From Microbacteriaceae bacterium PS02066 (GTDB lineage Bacteria; Actinomycetota; Actinomycetes; Actinomycetales; Microbacteriaceae): a stretch of DNA of 39,142 bases. Positions 8,943 through 16,956 of this stretch are shown here, one piece after another. The notes beneath the pieces are model-generated. The model had not been told where the DNA came from, searched no databases, and saw only the letters and a list, made by a program, of their open reading frames with translations. Location of the stretch: positions 1-39,142 of the forward strand of contig JASCPH010000028.1 of assembly GCA_029959545.1 (NCBI GenBank), in the 5' to 3' direction. Each line of letters opens with the position of its first letter. The stretch's first letter is position 1. Position numbers and translations under genes: made by a program.

Positions 8943-9419
8943 ATGCCCAGGGAACGCGGAGAGAAGGTCGTCGCGACCAACCGCCGGGCGCGTCACGACT
9001 ACACCGTCGAGAAGACGTACGAGGCCGGCCTCGTACTGACCGGCACGGAAGTGAAGTCGCTGCGCCAGGGGCGCGCCAACCTGACCGACGGTTACGCCTA
9101 CATCCAGGGCGGCGAGGCCTTCCTCGATGCCGTCCACATCCCCGAGTACTCGCAGGGGCATTGGACCAATCACGCGGCCAAGCGCACGCGCAAACTCCTG
9201 CTGCACAAGGAGGAGATCGTGAAGCTGTCGCATGCCGTCTCCGCCGGCGGCTACACGCTCGTGCCCCTGCGTCTGTACTTCTCCGACGGCCGCGCGAAGA
9301 TCGAGCTCGGCGTCGCGAAGGGCAAGCGGGAGTACGACAAGCGTCAGACCCTGCGAGAGCGACAGGACACCCGCGAGGCTGAGCGCGCGATGCGCCTGCG
9401 CAACCGCGTCGGTGAGTGA
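8943..9419 (+). CDS. smpB: SsrA-binding protein SmpB
   Basis: A 158-residue protein that carries tmRNA into the A site of stalled ribosomes for trans-translation. It shows the family's beta-barrel signatures: [37 protein letters not shown] and KLLLHKEEI, and a basic C-terminal tail ([24 protein letters not shown]) that acts as the missing anticodon arm in the decoding site. Length is normal. Its RNA partner ssrA lies about 3.7 kb downstream on the same strand, separated by three unrelated genes. Confidence 0.97.
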   Translation: MPRERGEKVVATNRRARHDYTVEKTYEAGLVLTGTEVKSLRQGRANLTDGYAYIQGGEAFLDAVHIPEYSQGHWTNHAAKRTRKLLLHKEEIVKLSHAVSAGGYTLVPLRLYFSDGRAKIELGVAKGKREYDKRQTLRERQDTREAERAMRLRNRVGE

Positions 9420-9508
9420 CCGCACGGTGGGTCCGCACCGCACGCAGTTAGGCGGCGTCGCCCGATGACCCGTCCGAACCTCCTCTTCCAGATCACGACG
9501 CTGCCTCC

Positions 9509-11482
9509 GTGGCGTCGCAGCGCCGTGGTCGCGGCGCTTCTGCTGCTGGGTTCGTTCTCGCATCGGCGTTCGCGCTCGGCCAGGCGGGGGAGCAGCCCAG
9601 TGCCTGGTCGTGGCTGGCCGCCGGAGCGGGTGCCGCCGCAGCGCTGAGCGCCGCACCGCTGAGCGCCGCACCGCGCTACGCGCCCCTGGTCATCCTCGTC
9701 GCCTCGCTGCTGACGGCGACCGCATCCGCTCTCGCGGGCCGTCCGCCCCTCGTGGTCATGGCGAGTTTGGTGGGAACCGCCGCCGAGATCGCCGTCATGG
9801 TGGCAGGGCTCACGCCGAAGGGTGCGCCGCCGCGGTTATCGACCACGCGGGATGTTGGCCGGTTCATCCTGACGACGATCGCGGCCGCCGGCGCGCTGGC
9901 ACTGATCGTCGCGGGCGCGGCGGCAGCGGCCGGCGGCGACTTCATCGCACGGTTCGTCGGCACCGGTGCCTCCCACCTCTCCGCGCTCCTGCTCATCGTG
10001 CCCCTCGTTCTCATCGACCGTTCGAGCCAGCGTGTCGGGCCTTGGTGGCGCGCCGTCACGCTCACCGCGGCCATCGCCTTTCTCGTCGCCGTCGCGTTCG
10101 GCCCTTTCGCCGCGGCACCCCTGTCGTTTCTGCCGGTGCCGCTGCTGGCGTGGGCCGCGTTATCGCAGACCATGTTCGTGGCGATCGGACAGGTGCTGGT
10201 GGCGGTGTCGCTGGCGACCGGCCTGACGCTCGCCGGATTCGGCCCCTTCGCCAATACGGAGGGTCTGCTGTCCACCAGTACTCTGCTGCAGGTCTACGCG
10301 GTCGCCATCGCCATCACGTGCCTGGTGATCGCGACGCAGCGCGCGGAACGGAGAGAACTCGAAGACCGTCAGGATGCTCTGCTCCGGCTGCTGCGCGATG
10401 CGTTCGCCCGTTCCCGCACGGGCTTCCTCGTCCCGCAGATGCGGGAGTCGCGCACGCTCCGCGTCCTGGAGGCGAACGATGTGGCGGCGGAGCTGTTCAA
10501 CGAGCAGCTCGTGCATGCGGACGGCGCGTGGCGGGTGCTCGACGACACCCCGCTTCGGCGCATCCTGGCCGAGGCCGGCGGCCAGGAACGCGCACACGAG
10601 AGCGAGGAGCTTGGCGAGGATGCCGTGCCGGCACGCTTCTGGGTCGACCCGATCGTGCGACCCGAGCTCGGCCGCATCCTGCTCGTCACGATCGAGGACC
10701 TTCGCCCGGTGGGCGCTGTCGAGCTGGCGATGGCGAGTCAGCTGGACCGTGAGCGGCATGTCAGCGAGGCGCTGCGCGAGCTCAACCACAAGCAGGACGC
10801 GTTCGTCGCCAGCGTCTCCCACGAGCTGCGCACACCCATCACAGCGATCGTGGGGTATGCGGAAGAGCTCGAGGACAGCGTCACGGACCCGGATCAGAAG
10901 GCATACGTCGAGGTCATCAGCCGCAACGCCGATCGGCTGGCGACACTGGTGTCCAACTCTTTGCGGGCCGCGACCATCACGCAGCCCTCGGTCGGGGTGC
11001 ACGGCACGCGCATCGTGGATCTGGCGCGGATCGTCACGAGCTCCCTCGAAGATCTGCGCTACCGCATCGATGAACGCTGCCTTCGCGTCGACAGCGACGT
11101 CCAGGGGCCGCTGCCGGTGCGAGCCAACGAGGCCGAGGTCGGACAGATCGTCACGAACCTGTTGACCAACGCGATCAAGTTCTCGCCCGAGCAGGGGACG
11201 ATCCGTGTGACGGCGGGGCCCATCGGCCGCGCCGCGCTTCTCGAGATCGAAGACCACGGGCCCGGCATCAGCGAACAGGACAGAGCCCGCGTCTTCGAAC
11301 GGTTCTATCGCAGCCCGCAAGCCGTGAGCGACGGCGTTCCGGGCTCGGGGATCGGTCTATCGGTGGCTCAGGCGCTGGCGGGCGCGATGGGCGGCGCGAT
11401 CGTGCTGTCGGAGGGGGAGGGAGGCGGAACCCTCGCCGCCCTGCGACTCCCGCTCTCGGAAGAGCCTCTCAGCGAGCGCTGA
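9509..11482 (+). CDS. Membrane-bound sensor histidine kinase (N-terminus apparently frameshifted)
   Basis: An orphan two-component sensor. About eight hydrophobic helices fill the first 270 residues, followed by a PAS-like linker, then a HisKA domain (phosphoacceptor H438 in SHELRTP) and an HATPase domain with N box NLLTNAIKFS, G1 DHGPGIS and G2 GSGIGLSVAQ. The frame listed opens with a GTG and an unconvincing polar start (MASQRRGRG). A better N-terminus lies in another frame from the ATG at 9465: MTRPNLLF... leading into AVVAALLLL. The two frames join perfectly as LLLL-GFVLASAFALG if one G is added to the GGG at 9548-9550, giving 672 residues. No response regulator is nearby. A 14-bp direct repeat at about 9646-9674 encodes LSAAP twice. 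Confidence 0.85.
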   Translation: MASQRRGRGASAAGFVLASAFALGQAGEQPSAWSWLAAGAGAAAALSAAPLSAAPRYAPLVILVASLLTATASALAGRPPLVVMASLVGTAAEIAVMVAGLTPKGAPPRLSTTRDVGRFILTTIAAAGALALIVAGAAAAAGGDFIARFVGTGASHLSALLLIVPLVLIDRSSQRVGPWWRAVTLTAAIAFLVAVAFGPFAAAPLSFLPVPLLAWAALSQTMFVAIGQVLVAVSLATGLTLAGFGPFANTEGLLSTSTLLQVYAVAIAITCLVIATQRAERRELEDRQDALLRLLRDAFARSRTGFLVPQMRESRTLRVLEANDVAAELFNEQLVHADGAWRVLDDTPLRRILAEAGGQERAHESEELGEDAVPARFWVDPIVRPELGRILLVTIEDLRPVGAVELAMASQLDRERHVSEALRELNHKQDAFVASVSHELRTPITAIVGYAEELEDSVTDPDQKAYVEVISRNADRLATLVSNSLRAATITQPSVGVHGTRIVDLARIVTSSLEDLRYRIDERCLRVDSDVQGPLPVRANEAEVGQIVTNLLTNAIKFSPEQGTIRVTAGPIGRAALLEIEDHGPGISEQDRARVFERFYRSPQAVSDGVPGSGIGLSVAQALAGAMGGAIVLSEGEGGGTLAALRLPLSEEPLSER

Positions 11483-12116
11483 ACCGGGCCTCCACTCCGA
11501 CCGAGACGACGACTTCGTCGGGGCGCACCACGACGGCGCCGTCCGCAGCCGCGGACTTCATCATCATCGGTCCCGCCGTCGCCGAGTCGGATGAAAGGAG
11601 CCCCGCGTCCGCGACCTCGATCGCGGACACGTGGTGCAGGCCGAGGGATGCGGCGTACGAGCGCGCACGGGCGACCGCATCCTCCACCGCGGCACGCTCG
11701 ACCCGATCACGCGCTTCACGATCGGTGTCCTCGCGCAGCCGCCAATCGATGCCGTCCAACTGGACGGCAGGATCTGCGGTGGCGGTATCGATCCACGCGG
11801 ACAGCGTGTCGGCGTCGTCGAACACGGCCCGGAACTCTAATGAGGCGTGGTGGACGGGGTCGAGACGGCTGCCGTCGGGTCCCCACGGGCGATCCGTGAA
11901 GACGTGAGCGCGGGAGCTGGTCCAGGACACGAGGCCGCCCGAGCCCGCTTGTGCGTCGAGCTGGTCGCGCAGCCGCTGACCGGATGCGGCGAGCCGGGCC
12001 ATCGCCTCGCCACGGTCTGCATGCTCGACACGCACGCCGACCCGTGCGACGCCTTCTTCCGCGGGGATGCGGTCCTCATGGGATCCGCGGACCGTGATCG
12101 TGACGTCCTCGCTCAT
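11469..12116 (-). CDS. SIMPL (DUF541) domain protein
   Basis: A 215-residue protein matching the SIMPL/DUF541 pattern: a start with repeated strands (DVTITVRGS), the central VSWTSSRAHVFTDRP strand region, the helix ARARSYAASLGL followed by VSAIEVAD, and a C-terminal VVVSVGVEARF strand. SIMPL proteins have been linked to oxidative stress and to outer-surface complexes in other bacteria; the job here is unknown. No signal peptide is visible at the chosen start, so it may be cytoplasmic. The start at 12116 is preferred over a much longer upstream frame, which overlaps the next gene on the same strand. Its 3' end overlaps the convergent kinase gene by 14 bp. Confidence 0.82.
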   Translation of the reverse strand: MSEDVTITVRGSHEDRIPAEEGVARVGVRVEHADRGEAMARLAASGQRLRDQLDAQAGSGGLVSWTSSRAHVFTDRPWGPDGSRLDPVHHASLEFRAVFDDADTLSAWIDTATADPAVQLDGIDWRLREDTDREARDRVERAAVEDAVARARSYAASLGLHHVSAIEVADAGLLSSDSATAGPMMMKSAAADGAVVVRPDEVVVSVGVEARFSAR

Positions 12117-12136
12117 GCCGGACAGCCTACGGAGGT

Positions 12137-12952
12137 TCAGTCGGGAAAGATCTGGCCGACGGGAAGTCGCTTCTCGGCTTGGAAGGTGTCTTCGCTGCGT
12201 CCGTACGCCCAGTAGGCGGACAGGGAGAGGTCCTGGCGCGCGACGCCCCGCTCCGCGAAGACGGCTCGCAGCCGCTTCATCGCCTCTCGTTCTCCATGCG
12301 CGAAGACGTGCACACGCCCGGCTGGCCACGAAGCGCCTGCCACGGCGTCGACCAGAAGCGAACCGGGGGAGTCGTGATCTTCGTCGACCCAGATCACGTC
12401 CACGGTCGCGGGCAGCGGGACGCGGTGGGCCGCCGACCGCGTCTCGACGATGGCCGTCGCGTGCGCCCCTTCCGGCAGGACTTCCACCGCGGCGGCGATC
12501 GCGGGCAGAGCCGACTCGTCGCCGACGAGGAACACGTGGTCGGCCGCGGGGTCGGGGCGGAATCCGCCGCCGGGTCCCGCGAAGGTGAGGAGGTCGCCGG
12601 GTCGTGCCGCGGCCGCCCATCGCCCCGCGACGCCTGTGTCGCCGTGGGTGACCACATCGATGTCGAGTGTGCGCGCCACGTGGTCCACGCTGCGCACCGT
12701 GTAGGTGCGGACGCTCGGCAACTGTTCGAAGGGGATGCGCTCACGCAACTCCGCCATGTCGAACGGCGGCACCAGGTCGCTGCCTGTCGGCGGGATGTGG
12801 AGCTTCACATACTTGTCGGTCTCGTCGCGGTCGATGAACGCGTCGAATCCACCTCCGCCGAGGGTCACACGCACCATCCCCGGAGTCAGCAGCACGGTGC
12901 GGATGACCTCGAGCGTCACCTGCGGACGGGGAGGGCGGCGGGGAGCGGTCAT
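12137..12952 (-). CDS. Siderophore-interacting protein (FAD/NAD(P)H ferric reductase, ViuB type)
   Basis: A 271-residue cytoplasmic flavoprotein of the SIP family, which reduces ferric siderophores to release iron. The N-terminal FAD domain carries the RTYTVR motif (82-87), and HGDTGVAGRWA and GPGGGF form the flavin and phosphate loops. The C-terminal half has the NAD(P)H domain (VFLVGDESALPAIAA) and the family's end motif SAYWAYGRSEDTFQAEKR. Length is typical. It is followed 20 bp downstream by the SIMPL gene on the same strand, so the two may be co-transcribed. No siderophore uptake genes are adjacent and no iron box was recognised. Confidence 0.93.
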   Translation of the reverse strand: MTAPRRPPRPQVTLEVIRTVLLTPGMVRVTLGGGGFDAFIDRDETDKYVKLHIPPTGSDLVPPFDMAELRERIPFEQLPSVRTYTVRSVDHVARTLDIDVVTHGDTGVAGRWAAAARPGDLLTFAGPGGGFRPDPAADHVFLVGDESALPAIAAAVEVLPEGAHATAIVETRSAAHRVPLPATVDVIWVDEDHDSPGSLLVDAVAGASWPAGRVHVFAHGEREAMKRLRAVFAERGVARQDLSLSAYWAYGRSEDTFQAEKRLPVGQIFPD

Positions 12953-13100
12953 CCTTCGATGCTATCCACGGCAGTGCGGCCGAGGGCCCGAGGGAATGGC
13001 GGCAGCACCGCATCCGTTGTAGTCTGTGATGCTCGCGGGTTCCGCCCGTGAGGTGACAACTCCACAGAGCGACAATGGTTCCTTCCACCGAAGGATTCAC

Positions 13101-13470
13101 GGGGATGATCGGTTTCGACATCGCCTGCGAATCGCCGGGAAGCGGGCCGAGGATGCAGGGTTATCTCGTAAACGCTCCCTGTAAACCAATAAGTGCCGAA
13201 TCCAAGCGCACTGACTTCGCCCTCGCTGCCTAAGCGAGCCCGATAGTCCGTCAGACCGTGTGTGATCCCGCCACGGACCCTGGCGTCATCTAGGGATCTT
13301 GCTACGTACCGGCGTCTGGACGGTGCGTGGGACTCTTCCCAGACTGGGCTCGTCGACTTATGTGTCTGTGCTAAAAGTCGGAGCCGAGCAGAACGTCTCC
13401 ACAGACTGCGCCCGGAGAAGCCGCCGTATCACAGCGATGGACGGGGGTTCGATTCCCCCCATCTCCACCA
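13101..13470 (+). ncRNA. ssrA: Transfer-messenger RNA (tmRNA)
   Basis: The 5' end GGGGATG pairs with CATCTCC near the 3' end to form the alanine-type acceptor stem, and the gene encodes its own CCA (13468-13470). The 5' GGTTTCGAC and 3' GGGTTCGATTCCCCC T-arm are standard tmRNA landmarks. The tag reading frame runs from GCC at 13195 to TAA at 13231-13233 and encodes AESKRTDFALAA, whose hydrophobic end marks tagged proteins for proteolysis. About 370 nt is the normal length. It works with SmpB to rescue stalled ribosomes. Open frames through this stretch are not genes. Confidence 0.97.
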
Positions 13471-13493
13471 ACCGTTGTCGCTCATGCGAGCGC

Positions 13494-13530
13494 GAGAGGC
13501 CGTCCTTCGGGGCGGCCTCTCTTCGTTTTC
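13494..13530 (+). terminator. Intrinsic terminator of ssrA
   Basis: A perfect 9-bp stem, GAGAGGCCG (13494-13502) with CGGCCTCTC (13513-13521), has a 10-base loop and is followed by TTCGTTTTC. It begins 23 bases after the tmRNA CCA end. Confidence 0.85.
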
Positions 13531-13564
13531 CTCGTCCATCGCAGTGCCGATGCGGGGCGACGCC

Positions 13565-13601
13565 TTGACCTCAAGCGCTTGAGGTGTGGTCCCACGCCTT
13601 C
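13565..13601 (+). promoter_or_regulatory. MerR/SoxR-type promoter with perfect operator palindrome
   Basis: A TTGACC -35 overlaps the 18-bp perfect palindrome ACCTCAAGCGCTTGAGGT (13568-13585), placed where MerR-family regulators bind, in the spacer before a -10. It resembles the SoxR box (CCTCAAG...CTTGAGG). The MerR fragment starts 16 bp downstream, so this was its autoregulated promoter. Confidence 0.65.
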
Positions 13602-13750
13602 ATGAGCACAATGACGATGCAAGAAGCGTCGCGTCGTACCGGACTGAGCGGACCCACTTTCCGGTACTACGAGGAGGTCGGGTTGATCGGTCCGATCGCG
13701 CACGACGACAGCAGCGGCCACCGCCGCTACACAGAGCACGACGTCGATGT
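13602..13750 (+). pseudogene. Truncated MerR-family regulator
   Basis: The ATG at 13602 opens a typical MerR DNA-binding domain: TMQEASRRTGLSGPTFRYYEEVGLIGP, then SSGHRRYTEHDVD, i.e. helix-turn-helix plus the first wing. After about 50 residues homology stops abruptly at YTEHDVDV; the frame then runs through a terminator hairpin and into sequence antisense to the FGGY kinase. The dimerisation helix and effector domain are missing, where intact relatives have 110-150 residues. The intact promoter and operator upstream suggest the loss is recent. The break coincides with the 3' boundary of the metabolic operon, so it was probably made by the rearrangement that placed the operon here. Confidence 0.7.
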
Positions 13751-13773
13751 GGGGCGTGCGTTCCTCACGCCCC
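13751..13773. terminator. Hairpin at the 3' end of the minus-strand operon
   Basis: GGGGCGTG (13751-13758) pairs perfectly with CACGCCCC (13766-13773) around a 7-base loop. It lies 37 bp beyond the stop of the FGGY kinase, the last gene of the minus-strand operon. No T-tract is obvious, so efficiency is uncertain. Confidence 0.5.
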
Positions 13774-13810
13774 TCCTTGGGCCCCGGCCCCTGGGAGAGA
13801 GACGACAGCC

Positions 13811-15283
13811 TCAGCCGCGCGCGAGCGCGCGCATTGTCCCGGCGGTCACATCACCAAGCTCGCGCCACAATCCGTAGGCTTCGTCATACCGGTCGGCCCA
13901 TACCGGATCGGGGTCGATTGTGTCGCCGTCGAGCACGAGCGTCAGCGGCTCGTCCCATTCCGCGAACGTACCAACACCGATCCCGGCTACGAACGCGGCG
14001 CCGAGCGAGGCCCCCGGGTGATTGCGGATCGTGCGCAGCGGCACTCCGAGCACGCTCGCGTGGATCAGCTTCCACAGGCGCGACGTCGCGCCGCCGTTGG
14101 TGACAGTCGCGTGATCGAGCACGATGCCGCGCGAGCGCAGAACGTCGGCATTGTGCCGGAATCCGAACGCGATTCCTTCCAGCGCCGATCGGTAGACGTC
14201 GGCAGCGCTGTGACCAAGGTGCAGCCCGGCGACGACGCCGCGCAGGTCCGGGTCATTGCGGGGAGTCTTCTCCCCCAGGAAGTACGGCAGGCAGAGGATA
14301 TCGGCCGGGGGGCGGACGGCTGCCTCGTCGTCCATCGCGGCGAGGTCACCGATTCGCAACAATTGCTGCACCCACCGGACGAGACTCCCACTCGTCGCCA
14401 TGCACCCGTTAGGCAGCCACAGCCCTTCGACGGGATGCTCGTCGAGGAAGAACCGCGCATCCGTGACCGCCTCCCGGCTCACCGCCAGGATGTCGCCCGC
14501 TCCACCAAGCTTGACCAGCCAATCGCCCGGCTCGCGTAGCCCCGCTGTGTAGGCAGACAGCACGTGATCGGCTCCTCCGACGACGAGCGGGATGTCGGCC
14601 GGCAACCCGACACGCTGGGCAAGATCTCCGCGCAACTGACCGACCACTTCCCCTGACCGGCGCACTGGCGCCAGGCGGTCGCTGAGGCCCGGGACGACCT
14701 CAACGGCCGGTGCGAACACGTCGCCAGAGAGTGTGAATAGACCCGATTCGAGTGCCCAGTTGGCCTCGACGTGGGGCTCAGCGCCGAGCGCCATCAGGAT
14801 CCAGTCGTATGACCCTACGACGAGTCGCGCCTGCGCCCAAGCATCCGGCTCACGCCTTTCCAGCCACATCGCTTTCGGGGCGACGGATTGCTGAGACGGC
14901 AGCGAACCTGTCATCGCATGAGCATCCGTGCTCGCCAGCGCCTCGGCGAGCGCCTCGACTTCCGCAGTCGCGCGCGCGTCGTTCTGGAGGATCGCGGCGC
15001 GCACGGGCGATCCCGCGGCATCGATAGCGACGATCGCCGGCACCATCCCGGTGGCCGCGATCGCCGCGATCGGACGGCCTACGAGCGACGGTGAAAGTTC
15101 TCGCAGCCCCGCCTCGACGTTCGCGAGCCACTGTGCGGGGTCGGCCTCAGCCCATCCTGCGTAAGGGGACTCGAGCCGGTTCGCCCGGGTCACCTGTGCG
15201 ATCTGGCCCACAGCAGGATCGACGACCAGGATCTTCACGCCGGTTGTGCCGACGTCGATTCCGACGAGTAGTCCGTTCGTCAT
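13811..15283 (-). CDS. FGGY-family carbohydrate kinase (xylulokinase-like)
   Basis: A 490-residue sugar kinase of the FGGY/actin-like ATPase fold. The N-terminal phosphate loop is GIDVGTTGVK (residues 8-17), the putative catalytic base is D239 in VVGGADHVL, and the C-terminal ATP motif is TNGGATSRLWK. It most resembles xylulokinases, but the family also phosphorylates ribulose, glycerol, fuculose, autoinducer-2 and others, so the substrate is open. It is the last gene of the eight-gene operon, 15 bp after the BtpA-family gene. By context it would phosphorylate the sugar part of whatever the ABC system imports. Confidence 0.9.
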   Translation of the reverse strand: MTNGLLVGIDVGTTGVKILVVDPAVGQIAQVTRANRLESPYAGWAEADPAQWLANVEAGLRELSPSLVGRPIAAIAATGMVPAIVAIDAAGSPVRAAILQNDARATAEVEALAEALASTDAHAMTGSLPSQQSVAPKAMWLERREPDAWAQARLVVGSYDWILMALGAEPHVEANWALESGLFTLSGDVFAPAVEVVPGLSDRLAPVRRSGEVVGQLRGDLAQRVGLPADIPLVVGGADHVLSAYTAGLREPGDWLVKLGGAGDILAVSREAVTDARFFLDEHPVEGLWLPNGCMATSGSLVRWVQQLLRIGDLAAMDDEAAVRPPADILCLPYFLGEKTPRNDPDLRGVVAGLHLGHSAADVYRSALEGIAFGFRHNADVLRSRGIVLDHATVTNGGATSRLWKLIHASVLGVPLRTIRNHPGASLGAAFVAGIGVGTFAEWDEPLTLVLDGDTIDPDPVWADRYDEAYGLWRELGDVTAGTMRALARG

Positions 15284-15298
15284 GCTGCGCTCGCACCG

Positions 15299-16111
15299 TC
15301 AGCGTCGGGCGGCGTCGACGAATCGCCGAGCCCGATCGGGGTCCACGCGGTTCCAGGTGTGCCCGTCGACTTTCAGCGACGATCCGACGATACAGCCGTC
15401 GGCGATCGTGAGCATCTCGGCAATCGTATCGGCCCGTGCTCCGGTATTGAGAATGACGGGCACCGCGGGGTCGACGGCATCGACGGCCTCGCGGACTTCG
15501 CGCAGCACAGCTGTGTCGGGGCCCGCTCCGGCCATCGGTCCAGAGACGAGGATGCCGTCGGCAAGCGATGAGACGACCGTCGACTTCGCGATCTGTGCGA
15601 ACGACCGTGTTCCGATCGGAGAGGCGAACTCAGGCGAGATGTTCATCAGAATCGCAATGCCCCCCGCATCCAGCCGGCGCCGCTCGCGCAGGGTCGCCGC
15701 GGCATCCGTGTTCCATAGGCCCATGTCGGACTCCCAGACACCGCTGACCACTTCGCGGAGGAACGAGGCGCCCGTTGCGACCGCCGTGGCCAAGGCGATG
15801 CGCGGATCCCACAGGAAGTCGACGCCGAACGGGATCGCTTCGGGGCGACACTCGGTCACGACGCGCGCCATGACGGCGGATGCCTCGGGGCCGGCGTGCA
15901 GCTCGTACGGGCGGTCGTTCTCGTTGCAGAACATCACGGCGTCGAAGCCCGCGTCGACCAGCACGTCGACGTCGCGCCGCACATGCTCGACGAGCGCTTC
16001 GACACCGCCGACAGCGTCGTAGAGGGGCGTTCCCGGAAGCGCCGGGACGTGAGCCATCGCGACGAGCGGGCGGGCCGTGCTCGGAAAGAGGGCGCGGAAG
16101 AGAGAGGTCAT
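15299..16111 (-). CDS. BtpA/SgcQ-family TIM-barrel protein
   Basis: A 270-residue protein of the BtpA/SgcQ family: a start like LVAMAHVPALPGTPLYD, then DVDVLVDAGFDAVMFCNENDRPY, PFGVDFLWDP, ILMNISPEFASPIGTRSF, and the barrel-end phosphate-type loops DGILVSGP and GCIVGSSLKVDG. BtpA was first named for photosystem I accumulation in cyanobacteria and SgcQ for an E. coli sugar operon; neither has a firmly established reaction. The fold suggests a phosphosugar or nucleoside-related enzyme. Being sandwiched between a DeoR regulator and an FGGY kinase suggests catabolism. A GGAG lies four bases before the ATG. Confidence 0.88.
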   Translation of the reverse strand: MTSLFRALFPSTARPLVAMAHVPALPGTPLYDAVGGVEALVEHVRRDVDVLVDAGFDAVMFCNENDRPYELHAGPEASAVMARVVTECRPEAIPFGVDFLWDPRIALATAVATGASFLREVVSGVWESDMGLWNTDAAATLRERRRLDAGGIAILMNISPEFASPIGTRSFAQIAKSTVVSSLADGILVSGPMAGAGPDTAVLREVREAVDAVDPAVPVILNTGARADTIAEMLTIADGCIVGSSLKVDGHTWNRVDPDRARRFVDAARR

Positions 16112-16170
16112 GATGCTCCAGGAGTGTCGATAGGGAAAGAGGGGGACCGCGCAGCGCGGCGGGGCGAGGC

Positions 16171-16956
16171 TCAGAGTGCGGCCGATGCCGAGGAGACGAG
16201 GACGACTTCGGCTCCCGCAGCCTGCACGTCCAGAACCGTGGCGTGATCGGCGGGCGCGTCGGTCACGAGCAAGTCGACCGCTGCAAGGGGTGCGATGTTG
16301 ACGAGGTGCACGCGGCCGAGTTTGGCCTGGTCAGCGCCGACGATCAGGCGGCGGGCGGCGGATACGGCGGCCCGTTTGACCGCCGCTTCCTGCGGGTGGT
16401 ACTCGGTGAGTCCACGTTCCGCGTCGACGCCTGCAACACCCGCGACGTAGACATCGCAGTTGTACCCGGCGATCAGCCGTTCGGCGTCGGGCCCGATGAG
16501 ACTGAGCTCGCCCGGTCGCACGATGCCCCCGGCGAGGATCACGGTCGTGTCGGGTTCATCGGCAAGGGTCGTCGCAACGGTCAACGACGGCGTGATGACC
16601 GTGAGCCCGAGTCCGCGCCCACAGATCGCGCCGGCGACCGATGCGACGGTCGAGCCGCTGTCGAGGATGACGGTCTCCCCCGGCGAGAGCTGTTCGGCGA
16701 TGGCGACGGCGATATGCATCTTCGAACCGGCAGCGTGCCCTGCGCGTGACCCGTAAGACGGTTCGAAGGCCGTGCCCGGCAAGGCGATCGCGCCGCCGGA
16801 GACTCGCCGGACGATACCCGCGTTCTGCAACACTTCGATGTCACGGCGGATTGTCATCTCGCTGACACCGAATTCACGCGCGAGCTCGGCGAACTGCACC
16901 TCGCCATGCCCTGTCACGCGCTCCTCGATGATGGCGCGACGCTCAACCACGTCCAT
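16171..16956 (-). CDS. DeoR/GlpR-family transcriptional regulator
   Basis: A 261-residue regulator. Residues about 5-58 form the DeoR winged helix-turn-helix (FAELAREFGVSEMTIRRDIEVL, then GIVRRVSGGA). Residues about 75-240 are the sugar-phosphate sensor domain, related to ribose-5-phosphate isomerase, with DSGST (phosphate loop), GVDAERGLTEYHPQEAAVKRA and GADQAKLGR. Such proteins usually repress sugar catabolic genes until a phosphorylated intermediate binds. It lies inside the operon it probably controls, overlapping the amidohydrolase gene by 14 bp, so it would be autoregulated. The likely operators are the direct repeats at 23085-23132. Confidence 0.92.
   Translation of the reverse strand: MDVVERRAIIEERVTGHGEVQFAELAREFGVSEMTIRRDIEVLQNAGIVRRVSGGAIALPGTAFEPSYGSRAGHAAGSKMHIAVAIAEQLSPGETVILDSGSTVASVAGAICGRGLGLTVITPSLTVATTLADEPDTTVILAGGIVRPGELSLIGPDAERLIAGYNCDVYVAGVAGVDAERGLTEYHPQEAAVKRAAVSAARRLIVGADQAKLGRVHLVNIAPLAAVDLLVTDAPADHATVLDVQAAGAEVVLVSSASAAL

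Noticed and set aside
13101..13470. Attachment-site duplication at the ssrA 3' end
   Set aside because: No second copy of the tmRNA 3' end was found near the possible far boundary of the block (about 23.1 kb), so site-specific integration into ssrA is not supported.
13262..13582. Protein-coding frames across 13101-13470
   Set aside because: They overlap a complete tmRNA with clear acceptor stem, tag frame and CCA end.
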